Shown here: piece after piece, positions 6,205 to 10,739 of the stretch
How the letters are laid out: every line of letters starts with the position of its first letter
Position numbering within the stretch: position 1 is the stretch's first letter
NCBI GenBank assembly: GCA_002159155.1
Contig: LZRQ01000124.1
Span: 1-10,739 of the forward strand
Length of the DNA stretch: 10,739 nucleotides
Source of the DNA: Firmicutes bacterium ZCTH02-B6
GTDB lineage: Bacteria; Bacillota; Limnochordia; Limnochordales; ZCTH02-B6
Reading direction: 5' to 3'
Notes under the pieces: generated by a model
What the model was told of the DNA's origin: nothing
The model's input: the letters and a program-made list of their open reading frames with translations, nothing else
The model's database searches: none
Position numbers and translations under genes: made by a program

Positions 6205-7569
6205 TTACTTCACCCGAATGACGTTCTCCTCACCGACCAGCTCAACGACGGCCTCGGCGTAAGCCTTCATGGCCTCCTCGGGCGTCATCTCGCCGGTGAT
6301 GACGCGCTCGGTCATGAGCTGCGCCTCCACGCTGATCCGCGGGTAGGCGGGCAACTGCGGGCGCACGGTGGACACCGGCAGCAGCTTCTCCGCCATGGCG
6401 CTCATGACGGGATCGGTGATGACGGGCACGTCGTCACGGATCCGGATGCCCGGCTGCAGCTCCTGCAGCTTGAGCATCATCTCGGTGCTGAACATAAAGC
6501 TCAAGAGCTCCCACGCGAGGTCCGGGTTCTTGCTGAAGGGATTAAGCACGTACCCAGTGCCGCCCGAGATGGAGACGAAGTCGGTCCCGCCATAACCAGC
6601 ACCGGGCTCCTTGGCCGGGAACGGCGCCCAGCGCACCACCGCGTTGCGGCCGCCCGCGGGCTCCCACTCGCTGCCGGGTGCGACGACGGAGCGCCAGAAC
6701 CAGTCGCCCTCAGCCAGGATCATGATCCGGCCATCCCGGAAGGCGGCGAAGCTCTGTTCACGGCCCTGTGCGAGCAGCTGCATGCGCCGGTCGCCAAGAC
6801 CCTCATCCACGTAAATCCGCTTGTACAGGTTCAGCGCGTCGAGGATGCCCGGGTGCTCCACGATCCACTTGCCCTGCTCGAAGTCGTACATGTGGATCCC
6901 GGTCCCGAGCAAGACCATGAAATAGCCCTGCATGGTGGTGGCTTCGCCCATGGACGTCCCGGCGTTGATCTGCAGCGGCGTCGACCCGGGGAAGCGCTGC
7001 TTCAGGATGCGGGCGGTTTCCAGGACGTCCTCCCAGGACTTGGGCTCCCAAGGCACAGGGATGCCGGCCTGCTCAAACAGGTCCGCCCGGTAGTAGAGCT
7101 TGCGTACGTCGGTGCCGAGGCCAAGGCCAAAGACCTTACCGTCGAAGCCCAACAGGCCCCGCAGTCCTTCGGGGATGTGCGCCCAGCCTTCCCAGTTCCA
7201 AACGCCGGGGCCCGCCACCTCATCCAGCGGCTTCAAATAGCCGGCCTCAACGAACTCGGGTACCCAAAAGCCGTCAAACGCCATGATGTCGGCGCCCGCG
7301 CCCACGCTCAAGTCCAGCGCGTACTGCTGCTTGAGAGCCTCGTCGGAGCCGCCGAACTGAATGAACCGCAGCTCCACCTCGCGGCCCTGCTGCCGCATTT
7401 TCTCTTGGAATGCCGGGAAGACCGACTCGTGAATCCACGTGACGATGTGGGAGTTGACGCCGCCTTCGACCGCGCGGGCGATGATGGTGACCGACTGTGC
7501 GAACACGCTGCCCGCCATGGCAAGGGTCAGCACCAGCGCCAGCGCCACGGCCATCCAACGACGGTACAT
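6205..7569 (-). CDS. ABC transporter extracellular sugar-binding protein
   Basis: This 454-residue solute-binding protein is of the family-1 (MalE/UgpB-like) type and delivers sugar to the two downstream permeases. It has a Sec signal peptide: MYRR, a hydrophobic core from about 6 to 20, and a likely cleavage after VFA (residue 24) before QSVTII. There is no cysteine at the cleavage site, so it does not look like a lipoprotein. Typical family segments include GADIMAFDGFWVPEFVEAGY (residues 92-111), then LKPLDE, FRDGRIMILAEGDWFW in the central part, and FSKNPDLAWELLSFMFSTEM near the C-terminus. The ATG at 7569 is chosen because AAGAAGGAGG (7581-7590) precedes it and the signal peptide starts there; the frame extends 35 codons further upstream without support. 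The ligand is probably a mannoside, inferred from the adjacent GH38 gene. Confidence 0.92.
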   Translation of the reverse strand: MYRRWMAVALALVLTLAMAGSVFAQSVTIIARAVEGGVNSHIVTWIHESVFPAFQEKMRQQGREVELRFIQFGGSDEALKQQYALDLSVGAGADIMAFDGFWVPEFVEAGYLKPLDEVAGPGVWNWEGWAHIPEGLRGLLGFDGKVFGLGLGTDVRKLYYRADLFEQAGIPVPWEPKSWEDVLETARILKQRFPGSTPLQINAGTSMGEATTMQGYFMVLLGTGIHMYDFEQGKWIVEHPGILDALNLYKRIYVDEGLGDRRMQLLAQGREQSFAAFRDGRIMILAEGDWFWRSVVAPGSEWEPAGGRNAVVRWAPFPAKEPGAGYGGTDFVSISGGTGYVLNPFSKNPDLAWELLSFMFSTEMMLKLQELQPGIRIRDDVPVITDPVMSAMAEKLLPVSTVRPQLPAYPRISVEAQLMTERVITGEMTPEEAMKAYAEAVVELVGEENVIRVK

Positions 7570-7686
7570 TGCTCCACCTACCTCCTTCTTCGGTCCTCGT
7601 CCTATCCGGTTGTCCTCTCCGCTTCGCCTCGACGTGCCCTTTGCTGCGTCACCCGATCGCCGCGGACACACCACCTCCCTTCAAGG
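7570..7686 (-). other. 117-nt purine-rich spacer between GH38 and binding-protein genes
   Basis: No cre-like or LacI-type palindrome and no convincing -35/-10 pair was found here. The coding-sense strand is strongly purine-rich over about 7570-7630, ending in the SD. It probably serves as an unstructured leader or spacer within the operon. Confidence 0.4.
7581..7590 (-). promoter_or_regulatory. Strong Shine-Dalgarno site of the sugar-binding protein gene
   Basis: The minus strand reads AAGAAGGAGG, near-ideal complementarity to the 16S 3' end, 11 nt before the ATG. The strength fits high expression of the binding protein compared with the permeases. Confidence 0.7.
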
Positions 7687-10554
7687 TCACAAGCACCAGT
7701 CCACCAGTTCATAGCTGCACACCCCGCCGGGGGGCAAGGCGACCCGCAGCCGGCCGTCGGCGTCCAGCGCCAGCCGCTCCTCGCCCAGGCGCGTCTCATC
7801 CAGCCGCACGGCGTACACGGCCGGACGCCCGCGGCCGATGCGAATCCACCCTTCCACCGGTTCGGGAGCGGGATTCCAGATGCGCACGATGACGCTGTCT
7901 CGCTCGTCGGCGGGCTTCAGCGCCGAGAGGAGCAGCGGCGAGCTCACTTCCAGGAAACTACCGCCCGTATCGGAGGGGGCGGCCGGAGCCGGAGAGGCCC
8001 CCGCAGCGGCGCGGGCCTCACCACGGTCCGCCGCTGGCCGCAGGACGACGGCTTGAGCCATGGGCGGCGTCACAAAGGCATCGAGTTCCCTTAGCAACGG
8101 GCTCTGCCAATACGGCCCCGAGAAGGGCATCAAGGCCAGTTCAAAGCGGTGCGTCCCCAGGCACTGGGCCTCGGGCACCGGGAGGCTCGGTCCGGCGCCT
8201 TCGGGACGGGACAAGAGGTCGTCCCGCGAAAGCCATCCGACGCAGCGCAAAAGCGTCACGGCCAAGTCCACACCGCTGGCGGTCGGGATCGCCTCGTACT
8301 CCTTCAACCCCCGGGCCATGACCGCGAAGCCGGCCTCCCCTGATGAAACAGCCACCGCGTGCCGCATGGGGGCCGTCGGCTGGGGCTTTTGGTACCAGCC
8401 TTCGCCCTTGGGCGGGCGCACGGGACGGCGCAGCCACACAAAGGAGTCGCCGGCCCAGACGTAGTCGGCCTGCACGCCCGACGACACGACGAGGCGCAGA
8501 CGGTGATCCTCGGCCGTGTTGTCAAGGCTGACGTAGACGTGCAGCGCCCGGGCGCCGCGCTCGAGCTGGAAGACGACCTCCACAGGCAATTCGACCAGGC
8601 CTTCCCGCCGCGAGCGGTCCGCCGACAGCCGTGCCGGGACGGAAAACCGGTACTCGGCGGCCAGCGCTCCAACCACCGGACCTGGTCTCACGATGCGCGC
8701 CGGGGCAGCGGGCCGGTCTATCACAATGGGTGCATCCCCGGGCAGGGGGGAGAAATCGTAACTGTCGCCGGCATCGGCCACATCCTCAAACCTCAGCCGC
8801 AGGACGTGGCGCCGCTTAGTCGCCTTGTCGATCAGGACAGGCCCTTCGGGCCCTAGTTCAAACCGCAGGTACTCGTTCTCCAGTGCGTGGTGATCGACCC
8901 GCACATCCGCCTTGGACGCCGCCAGCCCCGCGGGATCCGGAGCCACCGCCCAAAAGTCCGTTTGCGCCCCGGCTCCTGCTTCCGACGCCGCAGCCGCCAC
9001 CTGGCCCGTGACTGCCGCATCCGCCGCGGCAGCAACCTTGAGGCAGGAGACGCCGAGGGCGGGCATCGGCACGGCGGCCATGAGGGTCACGCGGTCCACC
9101 CGGCGGTCGCTGCGCCCATGCGCAAATACGGTCTCCACTTCCCGCTGCACCGGCAGCGGACAGCCGCTTGGGTCCAGCACCGATACCGCGTCGCCCATAC
9201 CTTCCGGCACGTAAACGGTGTAAGACACGACGGATTCCCGGGCGTACGGCAGCGGGTTAAACACCGCCAGGGTGGCCTCCGGCGCAGGCTCGGGCACGAC
9301 GCCCGGCAACGTCCCGCCCACCAGCCTCGCCAGCGCTCGCCGCGCCTCGGTTTCCCCGATCTGCGTGACCGAGGCGAAGCGGCTCACCATCTCCCGGTGC
9401 ACCGCGTCCACGGAGCAGCCGCAAATGGAGTCATGGAAGTGGTTTTTGATCAAGAGTTTCCAAGCTTGCTCGAGGAGGGCCGAGGCGTCGTACCCACCCG
9501 CTGCCCGGGCCAAGGCCACCAACGGCTCCGCGTACCGCTCCAAGAGCTGCTGCGCCCTGTCGTTGGCCTGCTTTAGGTAAGCCCGGCTCGAGAGGACGCC
9601 CGAGAGAATGTGGTGGTAGCGGGAACCGCGGAACTCGCCCCGGTAGCGCTCGAGGGGACCTGCCGTCTCCCGCACCCGGTCCAAATACTCCTCCAAGTCC
9701 CCCAGCACCCAGTCCACCTGAGGAAGGGCCCGTGCCAGCTCCTCGATAACGTCGGGCAAATCTTCCTGTAAATATAGGTGGTCGGTCCCATTGGGCAAAA
9801 GCAGCGCCTGGGAGCGGCTGCGGCCCGCCAAACCGTCGCCTCGGAGGCGCGAGAAGGGCAGCTTCAGCCAAAACGGCAGCTCGTCAGGGGGATCAACGTC
9901 ACCGAACAAAATCGTCCGCACGTGCCGGACCGCCAGGTCGGCGTCATACGCCCCGCCCTCCTCGTAATCCCACGTGGCGTGGCCTAAGCCCGCCACGGCC
10001 GAATACGTGGCAGGCAGCTGGATAGCCAGCACCGAGGAGCCATCGGACGCTTCCCAGATGAACTCGAGGCCCAGGCGCTCCGCTTCGTCGCCGACGCCCC
10101 GCTGGAAAACGGCGGCGTCCAGGCCAAAACCGTGCAGGATGAGGGGCAGCTGGGCGATATGGCCAAAGGGGTCGGGCGTATATCCCACCGGCATGGGCCG
10201 CCCAAAGCGTTGTGCGACCCGGCGCCCGATGGAGAGGTTGCGAATGAGAGCTTCTGGACTCACCAAAAACTCGTCGGCCAGCACGTACCACGGCCCGATG
10301 CGCAAGCGCCCGTCCTGCACGAGCCGCCGGATGTCCGGCTCCCGTTCCGGCCGCGCCTCCAAGTAATCCTCAAGGATAACGGCTTGCCCGTCCAGCACAA
10401 ACCGGCGAAACCGGGTGTCCCGGCCCAGCACGCCTATGGCGTGATCCAGCACCCGCACAAGGCGCGCCCGGAACACCTGAAACGGCTCGTACCACTCCCG
10501 ATCCCAGTGCGTGTGGGGCACTACGTAGACGGTCTTGCGCACGTTGTCCGCCAC
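7687..10554 (-). CDS. Glycoside hydrolase family 38 alpha-mannosidase (MngB-like)
   Basis: This 955-residue retaining, metal-dependent alpha-mannosidase has no signal peptide, so it is cytoplasmic. N-terminal catalytic barrel: PHTHWDREWY (13-22; His16 and Asp18 are metal ligands), VLDGQAVILEDY (53-64), RIGPWY (85-90), VSPEALIRNL (98-107), GYTPDPFGH (124-132; Asp128 is the expected nucleophile) and KNHFHDSICGCSVD (370-383; His374 is the expected fourth metal ligand). The middle three-helix part and C-terminal beta domains include LENEYLRFEL (558-567), AGDSYDFSPL and LLRCVGWLSRDDLLSR (768-783), which place it near the MngB (2-O-alpha-mannosylglycerate hydrolase) branch; the true substrate is uncertain. 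Ala/Pro-rich stretches at about 508-531 and 844-861 look like linkers. The GTG at 10554 has GGTGGA just upstream. The gene lies 40 nt after a lacI-type gene and before the sugar ABC genes. Confidence 0.95.
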   Translation of the reverse strand: MADNVRKTVYVVPHTHWDREWYEPFQVFRARLVRVLDHAIGVLGRDTRFRRFVLDGQAVILEDYLEARPEREPDIRRLVQDGRLRIGPWYVLADEFLVSPEALIRNLSIGRRVAQRFGRPMPVGYTPDPFGHIAQLPLILHGFGLDAAVFQRGVGDEAERLGLEFIWEASDGSSVLAIQLPATYSAVAGLGHATWDYEEGGAYDADLAVRHVRTILFGDVDPPDELPFWLKLPFSRLRGDGLAGRSRSQALLLPNGTDHLYLQEDLPDVIEELARALPQVDWVLGDLEEYLDRVRETAGPLERYRGEFRGSRYHHILSGVLSSRAYLKQANDRAQQLLERYAEPLVALARAAGGYDASALLEQAWKLLIKNHFHDSICGCSVDAVHREMVSRFASVTQIGETEARRALARLVGGTLPGVVPEPAPEATLAVFNPLPYARESVVSYTVYVPEGMGDAVSVLDPSGCPLPVQREVETVFAHGRSDRRVDRVTLMAAVPMPALGVSCLKVAAAADAAVTGQVAAAASEAGAGAQTDFWAVAPDPAGLAASKADVRVDHHALENEYLRFELGPEGPVLIDKATKRRHVLRLRFEDVADAGDSYDFSPLPGDAPIVIDRPAAPARIVRPGPVVGALAAEYRFSVPARLSADRSRREGLVELPVEVVFQLERGARALHVYVSLDNTAEDHRLRLVVSSGVQADYVWAGDSFVWLRRPVRPPKGEGWYQKPQPTAPMRHAVAVSSGEAGFAVMARGLKEYEAIPTASGVDLAVTLLRCVGWLSRDDLLSRPEGAGPSLPVPEAQCLGTHRFELALMPFSGPYWQSPLLRELDAFVTPPMAQAVVLRPAADRGEARAAAGASPAPAAPSDTGGSFLEVSSPLLLSALKPADERDSVIVRIWNPAPEPVEGWIRIGRGRPAVYAVRLDETRLGEERLALDADGRLRVALPPGGVCSYELVDWCL

Positions 10555-10594
10555 CGGTTCTCCACCTTTCCCTGGTACCTACTGGTCACGTCCA

Positions 10595-10738
10595 TCAGGC
10601 CGATTGGCGCCCCACGATCATGTGGGGCACAAGCCGCCGTGCGGGGCCCGCCACCGCCCCCTCGATGACGTCCAGCAACATGGCCGCGGCTTCCCGGCCC
10701 AGCTTCTCGGCCTGCAAGTCGACACTGCTCAGCGGCGG
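10595..10738 (-). CDS. C-terminal end of a LacI-family transcriptional regulator (partial)
   Basis: The last 47 codons read PPLSSVDLQAEKLGREAAAM, then LLDVIEGAVAGPARRLVPHM and IVGRQSA before the TGA. The PPL-S/T-S/T-V-D start, the LG-x-x-A helix and the closing (hydrophobic)-V-x-RQS motif are the standard C-terminus of LacI/GalR effector domains. The N-terminal DNA-binding helix-turn-helix lies beyond the right edge. It is 40 nt upstream of the GH38 gene in the same direction, so it probably regulates this locus and responds to the imported sugar or its cleavage product. Its operator is not visible in the window. Confidence 0.88.
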   Translation of the reverse strand, partial: PPLSSVDLQAEKLGREAAAMLLDVIEGAVAGPARRLVPHMIVGRQSA

Positions 10739-10739
10739 G

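Noticed and set aside
7570..7674. N-terminal extension of the binding protein from a GTG at 7674
   Set aside because: The extension is Arg/Gly-rich and would bury the signal peptide. The GTG is too close to its purine run, while the ATG at 7569 has an ideal SD and starts the signal peptide.
6061..8094. 677-codon plus-strand open frame
   Set aside because: It runs antisense to the binding-protein gene, the first permease start and the GH38 C-terminus. Its translation is rich in His, Arg, Gly and Ala with no domain pattern, as expected for a complementary frame of GC-rich coding DNA.
10555..10594. Possible operator at GGTACC with repeated ACCAG between the lacI-type and GH38 genes
   Set aside because: The ACCAG copies are direct rather than inverted, and the only palindrome is the 6-nt GGTACC, which is too common to support a regulator site.

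Overview
The window is high-GC bacterial DNA with tightly packed genes, several GTG/TTG starts and strong purine-rich Shine-Dalgarno (SD) sites. It looks like a high-GC, Bacillota-type (possibly Limnochordia- or Symbiobacterium-like) bacterium. That placement is inferred from gene style only; no rRNA or marker gene is present. No rRNA, tRNA, CRISPR array, insertion sequence or phage gene was seen.

Layout. Positions 2-88 (+) hold the last 28 codons of a protein that resembles the C-terminus of Sir2-type NAD-dependent deacylases. It converges on a minus-strand block, lemA (2301-1753), an HtpX-like M48 membrane protease (1673-762) and a two-CBS-domain protein (636-217), with a hairpin plus T-rich tail (about 81-127) as likely terminator. 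Divergent from lemA, on the plus strand, are an AbrB-family membrane protein (2568-3725, TTG start) and the remains of a PhnB-like VOC-fold gene (about 3798-4140). That gene keeps the C-terminal part of the domain but has lost its N-terminal part.

From 4337 to the right edge everything is on the minus strand and forms one sugar-utilisation locus. In transcription order it is the C-terminus of a LacI-family regulator (10738-10595), a 955-residue GH38 alpha-mannosidase most like the MngB (mannosylglycerate hydrolase) branch (10554-7687), an extracellular solute-binding protein (7569-6205), and two MalF/MalG-type permeases (6075-5164 and 5167-4337, overlapping by ATGA). A GC-rich hairpin with a short T run lies between the binding protein and the permeases and probably lowers permease expression. 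No ATPase is present, so the transporter probably borrows a shared MsmK/UgpC-type ATPase from elsewhere. The likely job is uptake of a mannose-containing oligosaccharide or mannoside, intracellular cleavage by GH38, and control by the LacI protein.

No wholly new system was recognised. The most notable points are the binding protein's signal peptide without a lipoprotein cysteine, the intra-operon hairpin, the missing ATPase, and the decayed VOC gene with an in-phase direct repeat at its broken end.
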